The notes: generated from the sequence alone by a model not told the origin. DNA of 64,000 bases from Brevundimonas sp. (GCF_003248455.1 NZ_QFNM01000013.1:1-64000), one strand, 5' to 3'. Shown: positions 52,009 through 60,803, counted from the stretch's first letter. A program made the numbers and translations.

Positions 52009-53364
52009 TCAGCCGCGCGCGGGACGCAGGCCCTCGGCCGAGGCCTGCTGCAGGGCCGGCCGCTTCTGGCCGCCCGAGGCGATGATGCGGTCGATGCGGC
52101 TCTTTTCGGCGCGGAAGGCGGCCAGGTCGGCGCCGCTCAGCTCGGTGCCTTCCTGGGTGCGCACGCCCGCCGGATTGATCCGCTGGCCGTTGCGCCACAG
52201 TTCATAGTGCAGGTGCGGACCCGTCGAGGCGCCGGTCGAACCGACATAGGCCACGATCTGGCCCTGGCTGACGCGTTGGCCGGCGCGGATGCCCGACCCG
52301 TAGCGCGACAGGTGGCCGTAGCCGCTTTCCAGCCCGTTGTTGTGGCGGATGCGCAGCCAGTTGCCGTAACCGCCCCAGCGGCGCGCCTCGACCACCACCC
52401 CGTCGGCGGGGGCCACGACGGGCGTGCCGGCGCCGGCGGCGAAGTCGATGCCCTGGTGCATCTTCTTGAAGCCCGAGATCGGATGGGTGCGGAAACCGAA
52501 GTTGGAAGAGACGCGGCGGAAGCTTTGCAGCGGCGTGCGCATCATGGCCGAGCGCAGGTTCTTGCCGTTGGCGTCGAAGAACTGGGCCTCCTTCGCGCCC
52601 GCCGGCTTGAACCGATAGAAGGTCACGCCGCGCAGTTCGGCGTACATCAGGTCGCCGACATTGACCGTGCGGCCCGCCTCGGTCACGTCGCGGTCGAAGA
52701 CCATGGTGAATTCGTCCGAGGCGCGGATGTCGCGCTGCATGTCGAACTTGGTGGCGAACAGGCGGCTGGCCGCACGGACGATGGAGGCGGTGGCGCCCAG
52801 GTCGCGGGCGCTGGCCGACAGGCTGCGTTCCACGTCGCCCTTCAGCACCACGGTCTCCTGGGTGACTTTCTCCTCCAGCGAACGCAGGCGCAGGGCGCCG
52901 TCGAAACTGCGCGACACGGTCAGTTGCGACGCCGGGCCGGTGCGCATGGTCAGGCCGATCAGGCGGGCGTCGCCCCGGCCGTCGCGCGGCTTGGCGATGG
53001 CGGTCTCGAACTTCAGGCCCGCGCGCAGGTCGGCCAGGTCGAAGGCGTTGGCGACGGTGGCGGCGACGGCGCTGGCCTCTTCGGGGGCGACCCCGGTGCG
53101 GGCGACGGCCTGTTCGAAGGTTTCGCCGCGGCGAATCTGGACGGGAACGGCTTCCGGCGCGGTCAGGCCGGCGGGAGCGTTGGCGGCGGCGAAGGCCCGG
53201 GCCTCCATCGCGGCCATCTGGGCCGAGGTCAGGGCGGGAACTTCTTCGGCCTGCGCGGGTTGATAGGCTCTGCCGGCGATCATCGCCACCGAGATCGCAG
53301 CCACAGCGGTAAGTGCATGCGGCGCCAACCGCATGGGCTGGCGGCGTGGGTCGAACTGAGCCAT
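52009..53364 (-). CDS. M23 peptidoglycan endopeptidase
   Basis: A 451-residue envelope protein with an N-terminal hydrophobic anchor (LTAVAAISVAMIAG), an OapA/LysM-like middle region (PVQIRRGETFEQAVARTGV) and a C-terminal zinc M23 domain with MHQGIDFAAG and HLHYELW motifs and YGHLSRYG. Resembles MepM-type DD-endopeptidases that open crosslinks for growth. ATG 53364 is chosen over 53400 because the first 12 residues of the longer form are not export-like. Convergent with tadG, 7 bp apart. Confidence 0.92.
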   Translation of the reverse strand: MAQFDPRRQPMRLAPHALTAVAAISVAMIAGRAYQPAQAEEVPALTSAQMAAMEARAFAAANAPAGLTAPEAVPVQIRRGETFEQAVARTGVAPEEASAVAATVANAFDLADLRAGLKFETAIAKPRDGRGDARLIGLTMRTGPASQLTVSRSFDGALRLRSLEEKVTQETVVLKGDVERSLSASARDLGATASIVRAASRLFATKFDMQRDIRASDEFTMVFDRDVTEAGRTVNVGDLMYAELRGVTFYRFKPAGAKEAQFFDANGKNLRSAMMRTPLQSFRRVSSNFGFRTHPISGFKKMHQGIDFAAGAGTPVVAPADGVVVEARRWGGYGNWLRIRHNNGLESGYGHLSRYGSGIRAGQRVSQGQIVAYVGSTGASTGPHLHYELWRNGQRINPAGVRTQEGTELSGADLAAFRAEKSRIDRIIASGGQKRPALQQASAEGLRPARG

Positions 53365-53682
53365 CGGTCCCCGTCGTATTGCGACGCCAGGCGGCGCCAA
53401 AGCCTTACTCGTTCTCGAAGTCCGCGCCCATCGCCCGTGGCGCGAAAGGCGGTCGTATAGCCTGCTCGTCTCACTTTGGGAAGCAGACTGTTACAAAGGG
53501 TTAACGCGGCGCTTACCCTGTCGCGATTCTTCACGACCGGATAAAGCGTCGCCGCGCCCCTTTCCGGCCCAGCTTGAAGGTCATGCAAGGTTCGGCGTTC
53601 GGCCTGCGCTTTGATCTTGTGCTGGGGATCAGGATGGCGATGGTGGGCGCCACGCCGTTTTCGAAACTGCCGATCGACCCGT
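53365..53682. other. divergent intergenic region before the YdbH-like gene
   Basis: About 320 bp between divergent genes. Overlapping short frames occur on both strands (for example one encoding SFENGVAPTIAILIPSTRS on the minus strand), but none has supporting features. Both promoters should lie here; I see no clear consensus pair. Confidence 0.4.
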
Positions 53683-56600
53683 TTGACCGACGCCACGCCA
53701 CAGACCGCCGCATCCGCGCCCCAGCCGGCCCGTCCGCGCCGGCGCGTTCGCCTCGTCGCGACCGTGATCCTGGTCGCGATCCTGCTGATCGGCGCGGCGG
53801 CGGCCCTGCTTTACCTGAACCGCCGGGCGGTGGCGCGCGAGGTGCTGGTGGGCTGGCTGGACCAGCGCGGGGTTCCCGCCGATGTCGAGATCGAACGGAT
53901 CGAGCTGGACGGTTTCGTCGGCCGCATCCGCATCGGCGATCCGCGCAATCCCGATGTGACGGTCGAGCGGGCCGAGGTCGATTACGCCGTCGCCCTGCCG
54001 TGGTCGAAGACCGGCCTGGGCGTCGCGCCCAGCCGCATCCGCCTGGTCCGCCCGGTGGTGCGCGCCACCTGGAAGGGGGGCAGGCTGTCGCTGGGATCGC
54101 TGGATCCGCTGGTCGAGGAATTCACCGGCGGCCCGCCTCGCCCGGACCAGCGCGGCCCCCTGGTCGTCGTCGAGGGCGGCCGCGGCCGGCTGTCCACCGA
54201 ATACGGGACCGTCGATCTGCTGGCCGACGCGCGGATCGACGACGGCAAGCTGATGCGCCTGGCCGCGCGCCTGCCCGCCGGCGCCCTCAAGAGCGGCGAT
54301 GTGGAAGCTTCGGGTCTGTCCGCCGTCCTGGACCTGACCACGACCGGCGACCGCGTGGCCCTGCGCCTCGACGCCGCCGCCGATCGGTTCCGCACCCGCG
54401 CGGCCCAGGGCCGGGGCGCGATCCTGAACCTGACCGGCGACCTGCCCTATCCCGACCTGAAGACCCGACGCGGCGACGGTCGCGCCGTGCTGGACGCGCG
54501 TTTGACCGGCGACCTGCTGGGGTCCCCGTCCGTTCGAGCGCGCGACGCCGAACTGACCGCCCGGTTCGACGGCGCCGTCTCGGGGTGGATCGAGACCTTC
54601 CGGCTGGACGGCGCGGCCGACGCCCGCCTGGCCGTCCGGGCGGTTCAGGGCGCCGGTCTGGACGCCGCCGCAGCCGTCGTCACGGCGGCCAGGGCCCAGG
54701 TCAGGGTCTCGCGCGACGACGCCCTGCGCTGGAGCGTTCAGACGCCGCTGTCGCTGACGGCCGCCTCGGCCCGCTTGGGCCAGACCCAGGTGCGGAACCT
54801 GGCCCTGTCGTCCGGCGGCCTGACCCTGGGCGGCCGGGATGCGGCCTTGGAGGCGACCGGCCCGCTGTCGGCGGCCTTCGACCGTTTCGGTTTCGGCGAC
54901 CTGGCGCTGAAGCGCGGCCGGGCCGACTTGGACCTGGACATCGTCAGCGACGGGGCCGTCCGTATCGGCGCCGAAGGCTCGCTGCGCGCCGCCGACGGCG
55001 CCTGGCCCCTGTTCGGCCCGGCCGGACGCGACGACATCGTCGAACTGGGTCGGATGAAGCGCGCGCTGTCCGCCTTCGCCGTGAACGCGCCCGCGGTGCG
55101 CTTATCGACCGGCTCGGCCGGGACGATGATCGACCTGACCCGCCCGGCGACGCTCACGCCCGCCAATGGCGGGCTGCTGACGATCGCGCAGGGGGGAGGC
55201 GGCGCCTATCGGGCCGAGCCGGGCCGGCTGGGCGGCGGCGCCCTGACGCTGACGGCGACGCGCGGCGAGGGCCTGCCGGAACTGGCGGTCGCCGTGCCGG
55301 ACTGGCGCCTGACCGAAGGCGGGTTCGAGGCGACGCTGGACGGCCGCGCCCGGCTGGATTTCGACCTGGCGCGGGGCCTGGACGCCAGGACGCGCGGCGT
55401 CCTGGCCCTGGCCGCCGGCCGCCTGACCTATACGACCCGGGACTGCGTGGACCTGACCGTCGAACGGCTGGAGATGGACGAGAACGACGTCCATCGGGTC
55501 GCGGGCCGCCTGTGCCCCGAGGCCGGACCCTTGCTGACGTCCAAGGACGGGGTCTGGCGCGTGGCGGCCGGCTTCGACCGGCTGACGGCCCAGGCGCCCT
55601 TCCTGGGGATGCGGTTCGCCGACGCCTCGGGCCGCGTTGTGGTCGACGGGGCCAGGGCGGGCGTCGGCCTCAGGGCCAGCGTGGCGGACGCCCGGATATT
55701 CGACACGGCCAAGCCCGAACGGTTCGAGCCGCTGTCGGCCAGCGGCCAGGTCGCCCTGGCCGACGAACGCTGGAGCGGCGCCTTCGATTTGAAGGGAACG
55801 GGGCCGGCCGCCGCCTACGCCCTGGGGCGGCTGACCCTGGCGCATGACGGGCGCGTCGGCGCGGGCGGCGTCGCCGTTTCCGCGCCGAACGTCGCCTTCG
55901 CCGAACATGGCCTTCAGCCCGCCATGCTCAGTCCCCTGGTCGCCGACTTCATCCAGTCCCCTGTCGAGGGTTCGGTCGGGTTCGAGGGGCGTTTCGACTG
56001 GACCAAGGACGCCGAGCCGACCTCCAGCGGCCGTCTCAGCACCCCCGGCCTGGATTTCGTCAGCCCCGCCGGCGCGGTGAAGGGGCTGAAGGGCGACATC
56101 GCCTTCACCAGCCTGACGCCCCTGGTCACGGCTCCGAACCAGCGGCTGACCGCCGACAGCCTGTCGGCCGGGGCCGAGGTCACGGCCCTGGACCTGACCT
56201 TCTCCATCGACCAGGCGGGCGTCGTCATCGACGGCGCCCGGTTCGTCGCCGGGGGCGGGACGGTCTCGGTCGAGCCCCTGACCGTGCCGCTGGACGCGAC
56301 CCAGCCCTACAGCGGCGTGATCGTGCTGGACCGGGTGCAGCTGGGCGACCTGATCGCCGACAGCGGTTTCGACGACAAGGTGCTGCTGGACGCGGTGGTC
56401 TCGGGCCGGCTGCCCTTCATCATGGATCCCGAGAGCGGCCTGAAGATCACCGCCGGCAGGCTGGAGGCCGTCCAGCCGGGCCGCCTGTCGATCAAGCGCG
56501 AGGTCCTGACCGATGTCGCGGCCAGCGGCGGCGGCGAAGACGTGTCGGAAAACATGGTCGAGGACCTGGCCTATCAGGCGATGGAGAACCTGTCCTTCGA

Positions 56601-56916
56601 CCAACTCAGCGCCGAGGTGAACAGCCTGGACGGCGGCCGCGTCGCGGTCCTGTTCCACATTCGCGGCCGTCACGATCCGCCCCGGCGCCAGGAGCTGCGC
56701 CTGACCCTGTCCGAGCTGATCAGCCGCAGCTTCCTGAACCGCAAGCTGCCCCTGCCGTCCGACACCCGGATCGACCTGACGCTGGACACGACCCTGAACG
56801 CAAACCAGCTGATCTCGGACCTGATGGCGGTCAATCGCGCCCGCCAGGGCCAGCAGGCTCAGGACGAGTCCGCCCCGCAGGCCGCCCCTGCACCCGTTCC
56901 GGCGGGGCGGCCATGA
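53683..56916 (+). CDS. YdbH-like intermembrane (AsmA-superfamily) protein
   Basis: A protein of about 1077 residues with one N-terminal TM (LVATVILVAILLIGAAAALL) followed by a very long beta-repeat domain, as in AsmA-like bridge proteins. The C-terminal QAMENLSFDQLSAEVNSLDG and VLFHIRGRHDPP, followed by QLISDLMAVN, are characteristic of YdbH. E. coli YdbH moves phospholipid between membranes together with the lipoprotein YnbE. The start is uncertain: I propose TTG 53683 (LTDATPQTAA) because upstream residues are not protein-like. It is followed 91 bp later by a YnbE/YdbL-like gene. Confidence 0.85.
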   Translation: MTDATPQTAASAPQPARPRRRVRLVATVILVAILLIGAAAALLYLNRRAVAREVLVGWLDQRGVPADVEIERIELDGFVGRIRIGDPRNPDVTVERAEVDYAVALPWSKTGLGVAPSRIRLVRPVVRATWKGGRLSLGSLDPLVEEFTGGPPRPDQRGPLVVVEGGRGRLSTEYGTVDLLADARIDDGKLMRLAARLPAGALKSGDVEASGLSAVLDLTTTGDRVALRLDAAADRFRTRAAQGRGAILNLTGDLPYPDLKTRRGDGRAVLDARLTGDLLGSPSVRARDAELTARFDGAVSGWIETFRLDGAADARLAVRAVQGAGLDAAAAVVTAARAQVRVSRDDALRWSVQTPLSLTAASARLGQTQVRNLALSSGGLTLGGRDAALEATGPLSAAFDRFGFGDLALKRGRADLDLDIVSDGAVRIGAEGSLRAADGAWPLFGPAGRDDIVELGRMKRALSAFAVNAPAVRLSTGSAGTMIDLTRPATLTPANGGLLTIAQGGGGAYRAEPGRLGGGALTLTATRGEGLPELAVAVPDWRLTEGGFEATLDGRARLDFDLARGLDARTRGVLALAAGRLTYTTRDCVDLTVERLEMDENDVHRVAGRLCPEAGPLLTSKDGVWRVAAGFDRLTAQAPFLGMRFADASGRVVVDGARAGVGLRASVADARIFDTAKPERFEPLSASGQVALADERWSGAFDLKGTGPAAAYALGRLTLAHDGRVGAGGVAVSAPNVAFAEHGLQPAMLSPLVADFIQSPVEGSVGFEGRFDWTKDAEPTSSGRLSTPGLDFVSPAGAVKGLKGDIAFTSLTPLVTAPNQRLTADSLSAGAEVTALDLTFSIDQAGVVIDGARFVAGGGTVSVEPLTVPLDATQPYSGVIVLDRVQLGDLIADSGFDDKVLLDAVVSGRLPFIMDPESGLKITAGRLEAVQPGRLSIKREVLTDVAASGGGEDVSENMVEDLAYQAMENLSFDQLSAEVNSLDGGRVAVLFHIRGRHDPPRRQELRLTLSELISRSFLNRKLPLPSDTRIDLTLDTTLNANQLISDLMAVNRARQGQQAQDESAPQAAPAPVPAGRP

Positions 56917-57007
56917 TCCTGCGCCGGGATCGCCGCCATTCAGCGCGCGTTCACCCCTCGGCGTGCTATTCAGCCTCATCAACCTTGGCCGAACCGGAGC
57001 CTATGTC

Positions 57008-57325
57008 ATGATCAACAAGCGCCAGTTGGCGGGCTTTGGCCCCATCGCCTTGGCTGGAGCCGCCGTCGTCGCCGTCTCGGCCTGCGCCCCCACCATCCGT
57101 CTGGAGGTCGCGCCGATCCAGATCTACGCCAAGCTGGACGCCGGCCTGCGCGCCGCCGTGGACGCCACCAACGCCGGCCGCCGCGCCGCCTACGCCCGCA
57201 GCGCCGCCGACGCCGGCACCTCGGCCGATGTCGCCGGCGCCCGGATGTTCGAGGCCCAGCTGCTGCCGCGCATCTCGTCCGGCCAATGGTATCGCAACGC
57301 CCAGGGCCAGTGGGTCCAGCGCTGA
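57008..57325 (+). CDS. YnbE-YdbL-like fusion lipoprotein
   Basis: A 105-residue protein. A signal peptide ends in a lipobox (AVVAVSAC, C26) directly followed by APTIRLEVAPIQIYAKLDA, resembling the mature start of YnbE lipoproteins. The remainder, AAVDATNAGRRAAYARSAAD and ISSGQWYRNAQGQWVQR, resembles the C-terminal half of YdbL (DUF1318). In the usual ydbH-ynbE-ydbL operon these are separate proteins; no separate copies follow here. I read it as a natural fusion, but a YdbL protein with a lipobox is an alternative. Confidence 0.65.
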   Translation: MINKRQLAGFGPIALAGAAVVAVSACAPTIRLEVAPIQIYAKLDAGLRAAVDATNAGRRAAYARSAADAGTSADVAGARMFEAQLLPRISSGQWYRNAQGQWVQR

Positions 57326-57433
57326 CCTGAACCGTCGCCCTTGGGCGTGTCCCCAGAGGCGCGTCCTGGGGGCGTGACGGGCCGCCGCGACGAGACGATG
57401 GCGGAACGGGCGTCCCCGCCATCATATTTCGCG

Positions 57434-57460
57434 AAAAAAAAGACGCCTTTTCAGGCGTCT
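57434..57460 (-). terminator. rho-independent terminator, minus strand
   Basis: On the minus strand AGACGCC-TGAAAA-GGCGTCT is followed by a run of eight T. It lies 170 bp beyond the methyltransferase stop and is the likely end of that transcript. Confidence 0.75.
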
Positions 57461-57540
57461 GTCTGGCGGCTTCGTCATCTTGCCTATCGGTGCGCGAGAC
57501 CGGCGTATGATGTCGATCCGGTCTTTGACATCGCCATCCC

Positions 57541-57631
57541 GACTTGGACTCTTGGACTCGTTGGACTGTTTTTTTTCGGAGTCCAACTTCGCCCGAACGA
57601 ACCGCCCTGATCCGGGCGCGGCCTCGCCGGT
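57541..57631. repeat. TTGGACT repeat cluster with hairpin
   Basis: TTGGACT occurs three times (57544, 57552, 57561) and its complement AGTCCAA once (57580-57586), separated from the last copy by a T-rich 12-base loop. The minus-strand reading GTTGGACTCCGA also occurs near 25139. This 306-bp gap (57326-57631) holds no convincing gene; the repeat and the terminator at 57434 are its only features. Confidence 0.45.
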
Positions 57632-58756
57632 TCAGGCCGCCGCCCGGCCTCCCGCCAGGGCGGGCGCCAGCAGCCCCTCGGTCAGGGCGCGCACCGCCGG
57701 CACGGCCACCGCATCGCCCATCAGCTTCAGCGCCGCGCTTTCGCTGGGCGGCAGACGATAGGCGTCCGACACCCCCATCAGCCGCGCCGCCTCGCGCCCG
57801 GTCAGCCGCCGCACCCTGACCCGGCCCTGGTCGCACACCACCACATACTGCCGCGACGATCCGCCGGCCGGGGTCCGCAGGCAGCCGGCCAGACCGTCGA
57901 AACGGATTTCCAGCCGCTGGACCTTGCGGCCGTTCTCGACCCGCACACGGCGATAGGCGGCGCCGACGGCGCGCCGGCCCGACGCCAGGGCCGCCGCGAT
58001 CCGCGCAAGGTGCAGCGGCGCCGCCAGCGTCAGGAGCGCCTCGGGATCGTCCAGCCAGGCGACCGCCGCGTCCGGCTCCAGCAGGGCGGCAAGGTCCAGG
58101 TTGCGTCGGGGCGGCTGGGGCAGGCGCCACCAGGCCCAGGCCGCCTTGACCGTCTCGGGCAGGCGGGCGTGGGCGGCGACCAGACGCGGCGAATGGAAGG
58201 GGCCGCCGGGTCCGCCGGCGCGCGGCGCTTCGCCCTTGATCGCGACCACGAACAGACGCGGCCGCGACTGGGGCAGCCAGCAGGCCGCGTCCATCTCCAG
58301 CGCCCCGACCGTATAGCCCGCCTGGGCCATGGCCGCGCAGACGGCCGCGAAATCCCGGCCCGTTTCGGTTTTCGGGCCAGACGTCAACAGGCCGATGACG
58401 TTCTCCAGCACCACCACGCGCGGCCCGCGCCCCTCGGCCGTCAGTCCTTCGACCAGACGCCAGAACCCCCAGAAGGCGCCGGACCGTCCGGCCTCCAGCC
58501 CGCCGCGCGCGCCGGCCAGGCTGACGTCCTGACAGGGCGAGGACGCCCAGGCCAGGTCCGGCCGTCCGGGCAGGTCGGCCGTCGTCAGGCCCCACACGTC
58601 CCCTTGGCGGAACGGCGTCCCCGGATGGTTGGCCGCAAAGGCCCGCGCCTTGGCCGGGTCCATGTCGTTGGCGAAGATGGTCTCGATCCCGGTCATGCCC
58701 AGGCCGGCCAGGCCCCCCCCGGCGAAGAACTCGTATGCGGTCGGGCGAATCGACAT
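57632..58756 (-). CDS. solitary DNA (cytosine-5) methyltransferase
   Basis: A 374-residue C5-cytosine methyltransferase. Motif I is EFFAGGGLAGLGM, motif IV is SSPCQDVSLAG with catalytic C75, motif VI is VVLENVIGLL and motif VIII is QSRPRLFVVAI. The target-recognition region is about residues 190-290, and the C-terminal RRLTGREAARLMGVSD and KLMGDAVAVP are motifs IX-X. No restriction endonuclease or Vsr gene is adjacent, so it is an orphan modification enzyme of unknown target. ATG 58756 is chosen; an upstream extension is not family-like. Confidence 0.92.
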   Translation of the reverse strand: MSIRPTAYEFFAGGGLAGLGMTGIETIFANDMDPAKARAFAANHPGTPFRQGDVWGLTTADLPGRPDLAWASSPCQDVSLAGARGGLEAGRSGAFWGFWRLVEGLTAEGRGPRVVVLENVIGLLTSGPKTETGRDFAAVCAAMAQAGYTVGALEMDAACWLPQSRPRLFVVAIKGEAPRAGGPGGPFHSPRLVAAHARLPETVKAAWAWWRLPQPPRRNLDLAALLEPDAAVAWLDDPEALLTLAAPLHLARIAAALASGRRAVGAAYRRVRVENGRKVQRLEIRFDGLAGCLRTPAGGSSRQYVVVCDQGRVRVRRLTGREAARLMGVSDAYRLPPSESAALKLMGDAVAVPAVRALTEGLLAPALAGGRAAA

Positions 58757-58847
58757 GGCGCCAGCATAACCCAGCGGCGCCCCTTGACCGAGGCCGTCCG
58801 GCTCCTCACCTGCGGCCCAGCTCAAGCCGTCCGTCGAGGAGACCGCC

Positions 58848-59306
58848 ATGCGTCCCGTCCCGCTCGTCCTCGTCGCGTCCGCCGCCCTCGCCGGCCTGGG
58901 CATGGCGGGCTGCTATGACCGGAACGACGCCAAGCCCAAGGCGGCGCCCCAGCCTCAGGCCGCCGCCGTCCTGGGCGGGGTGGACCTGGGCAAGCCGGTG
59001 CGGGCGCTGGGGACCGAACCCTTCTGGGGCGTGGAGATCACCCCCGACGCCCTGATCTACACCCGCGTCGATCAACCGACGCAGCGCGCGCCCAATCGCG
59101 GGGCGACGGTCCAGGGCACGGTCGCGACCTTCGCCAGTTCGACCAATCTGAACCAGGCGCTGAACGTCGTGCTGATCGCCACCGAATGTTCCGACGGGAT
59201 GAGCGACCGCACCTATCCGCTGACGGCGCGGGTCGAGATCGGCGCGGACACCCTCACCGGATGCGCGGCCCCGGCCGCACTGCTGACGGCCCGGCCCGCG
59301 CCCTGA
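58848..59306 (+). CDS. COG3650-type lipoprotein
   Basis: A 152-residue lipoprotein (lipobox LGMAGC, C22). The mature part has ALGTEPFWGVEITPDALIYT and a C-terminal ECSDGMSDRTYPLTARVEIG followed by LTGCAAP. This pattern, with two cysteines likely forming a disulfide, is what I recall for COG3650 envelope proteins of unknown function. It is divergent from the methyltransferase gene (92 bp apart) and convergent with the LytTR gene, ending 5 bp before it. Confidence 0.75.
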   Translation: MRPVPLVLVASAALAGLGMAGCYDRNDAKPKAAPQPQAAAVLGGVDLGKPVRALGTEPFWGVEITPDALIYTRVDQPTQRAPNRGATVQGTVATFASSTNLNQALNVVLIATECSDGMSDRTYPLTARVEIGADTLTGCAAPAALLTARPAP

Positions 59307-59310
59307 TCCG

Positions 59311-60123
59311 TCACCACCAGTCGGCGTCGCGCAGCATCCGGGCGTAGCGGCGGCTGACCGGCGCGGACAGTCCGCCCTCCAGCGTCAGGGTGGCCCGGCC
59401 GTCGCCGCGTTCGACGCCCCGCACGGCGTCCTTCGCCACCCACCAGCTGCGATGCGTCTGGGCGCCTTCCAGACCCTCCAGCTCCTCCACCGCATCGGAC
59501 AGCCGCATCAGGATCAGGTCCGATCCCCGGTCGGTGTGGACGCGCAGATAATGGTCCTCGGCCTGGACCGCCCGGATCGTCGCGCCCTTCAGGCGCATCG
59601 GCAGCCGGTCCAGGAACCGGGCCGGGCGCGCCGGCGCGCTGGGCGCCGGGGCGTGGGTCTGCACCGGCCGGGCGCGCCCCAGGAAGACGTTCAGCGTCGT
59701 CACCGCCGCCGTCACGATCAGCACCGGCGCCACCAGCCGCGGCAGGGCCGCCAGCGGATACAGGCGACCGGCGAAGAACAGGCCCGTCGCCGCCCAGACC
59801 ATCACGCTCAGCGGCCCGGTGATGACCGCCGTCAGGGCGGCGATGTTGAGCCACGGCCGCTCGTCCACGTCCAGGAACCGGCTGACCAGACCGCCGCACA
59901 GATGCCCCCACAGGCCGCCCGCCACCATCACCATCACCCAGTAGGCCAGACGCGGCCCGAACGGCGCGCCCGAGGTTCCGAACGCGCCCGTCGCGGCCAG
60001 GAAGACCCCGCCCGCCACGGCGACGACCAGCCCCCTGACGAAGGTGCGGCGACGGTCTGCGGCGGCGGAGGTCATGACGGCGGGCGGCTTTCGGCTGGCG
60101 GTCGGTTCGGGTCTTGAGACCAT
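59311..60123 (-). CDS. membrane-bound LytTR-family transcriptional regulator
   Basis: A 270-residue protein with four predicted TM segments in the N-terminal 150 residues (RGLVVAVAGGVFLAATGAF, LIVTAAVTTLNVFLG) and a C-terminal LytTR DNA-binding domain (AVQAEDHYLRVHTDRGSDLI, WWVAKDAVRGVERGDGRATL, SRRYARMLRDADWW). There is no receiver domain, so signal input is through the membrane part. ATG 60123 is chosen because the longer frame is not protein-like. It is divergent from a DUF2306 gene, with direct repeats between them. Confidence 0.85.
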   Translation of the reverse strand: MVSRPEPTASRKPPAVMTSAAADRRRTFVRGLVVAVAGGVFLAATGAFGTSGAPFGPRLAYWVMVMVAGGLWGHLCGGLVSRFLDVDERPWLNIAALTAVITGPLSVMVWAATGLFFAGRLYPLAALPRLVAPVLIVTAAVTTLNVFLGRARPVQTHAPAPSAPARPARFLDRLPMRLKGATIRAVQAEDHYLRVHTDRGSDLILMRLSDAVEELEGLEGAQTHRSWWVAKDAVRGVERGDGRATLTLEGGLSAPVSRRYARMLRDADWW

Positions 60124-60150
60124 GATTTCCCGTTCGGCGAAAGCGGTGGG

Positions 60151-60185
60151 CGTTGGCGCAGTCCGCACGGCCGTTGGCGCAATCC
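60151..60185. promoter_or_regulatory. direct repeats, candidate LytTR binding site
   Basis: CGTTGGCGCAGTCC (60151-60164) and CGTTGGCGCAATCC (60172-60185) match at 13 of 14 positions and start exactly 21 bp apart. LytTR proteins such as AgrA bind two direct repeats on the same helix face with this spacing and a CGTT core. The site lies between the divergent regulator and DUF2306 genes. Confidence 0.6.
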
Positions 60186-60242
60186 CGGCTGCGGGCCGCC
60201 GGCGATCCTGCCACGACCCGAAAGAAAGGGAGAACCGTCGCC

Positions 60243-60803
60243 ATGATCCGCCAAGGTCGCCAAAGCCGCCAAGGTCGCCCAAGCCGTCTGGGCCGTCTCG
60301 TCCCCGGCGCCCTGGCCCTGCTGCTGCTCGGGATTCCGATCGCCGGCTATCTGGCGCGCGACGACGGCCGGCTGTTCGGCCTGGGCGCGCGGGGGCTGCA
60401 CGCCCCGCGCTGGGGCCTGATGCTGGCCGCGCCCGGCGCCATCCAGATCCATGTCGCGGCGGCCCTTGCGGCCCTGGCCATCGGCGTCGTCCTGCTGGCG
60501 GGGGTGAAGGGGAACCGGCTGCACCGGACCCTGGGCTGGGTCTGGGTGCTGGCCATGGGAACCACGGCGATCAGCTCCTTCTTCATTCACCGGCTGAACC
60601 CCGGCGGCCTGTCCCTGATCCATCTGCTCAGCGGCTGGACCGTGGTCGGCCTGCCGATGGCGGTCCACGCCGCCCGGCGTCATCGGGTGGCGGATCACCG
60701 GCGCGCCATGACGGGCATGTTCGTCGGCGGCCTGATCGTGGCGGGGCTGCTGACCTTTCTGCCCGGCCGGCTGATGTGGGCGATCTTCTTCGGCCCGGCC
60801 TGA
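60243..60803 (+). CDS. DUF2306 membrane protein
   Basis: A 186-residue inner-membrane protein with about four or five TM helices and conserved histidines typical of DUF2306: IQIHVAAALAALAIGVVLL, RLHRTLGWVWVLAMG, SSFFIHRLNPGGLSLIHLLS and DHRRAMTGMFVGGLIVAG. These histidines may bind heme or metal, which is inference. ATG 60243 has GGGAGA upstream. The N terminus contains an 18-bp direct repeat encoding RQGRQSRQGRPS. Probably controlled by the adjacent LytTR regulator. Confidence 0.8.
   Translation: MIRQGRQSRQGRPSRLGRLVPGALALLLLGIPIAGYLARDDGRLFGLGARGLHAPRWGLMLAAPGAIQIHVAAALAALAIGVVLLAGVKGNRLHRTLGWVWVLAMGTTAISSFFIHRLNPGGLSLIHLLSGWTVVGLPMAVHAARRHRVADHRRAMTGMFVGGLIVAGLLTFLPGRLMWAIFFGPA

Noticed and set aside
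53531..53713. Minus-strand frame of 60 codons in the region before the YdbH-like gene
   Set aside because: Short, basic, no ribosome-binding site or family resemblance, and it overlaps the likely promoter and start region.
57341..57610. Plus-strand 89-codon frame downstream of the YnbE/YdbL-like gene
   Set aside because: It runs through a terminator hairpin and the TTGGACT repeat cluster and resembles no protein.
60254..60297. 18-bp near-perfect direct repeat at the start of the DUF2306 gene
   Set aside because: It lies in coding sequence, encodes a short basic repeat (RQGRQSRQGRPS) and is most simply a coding microsatellite.
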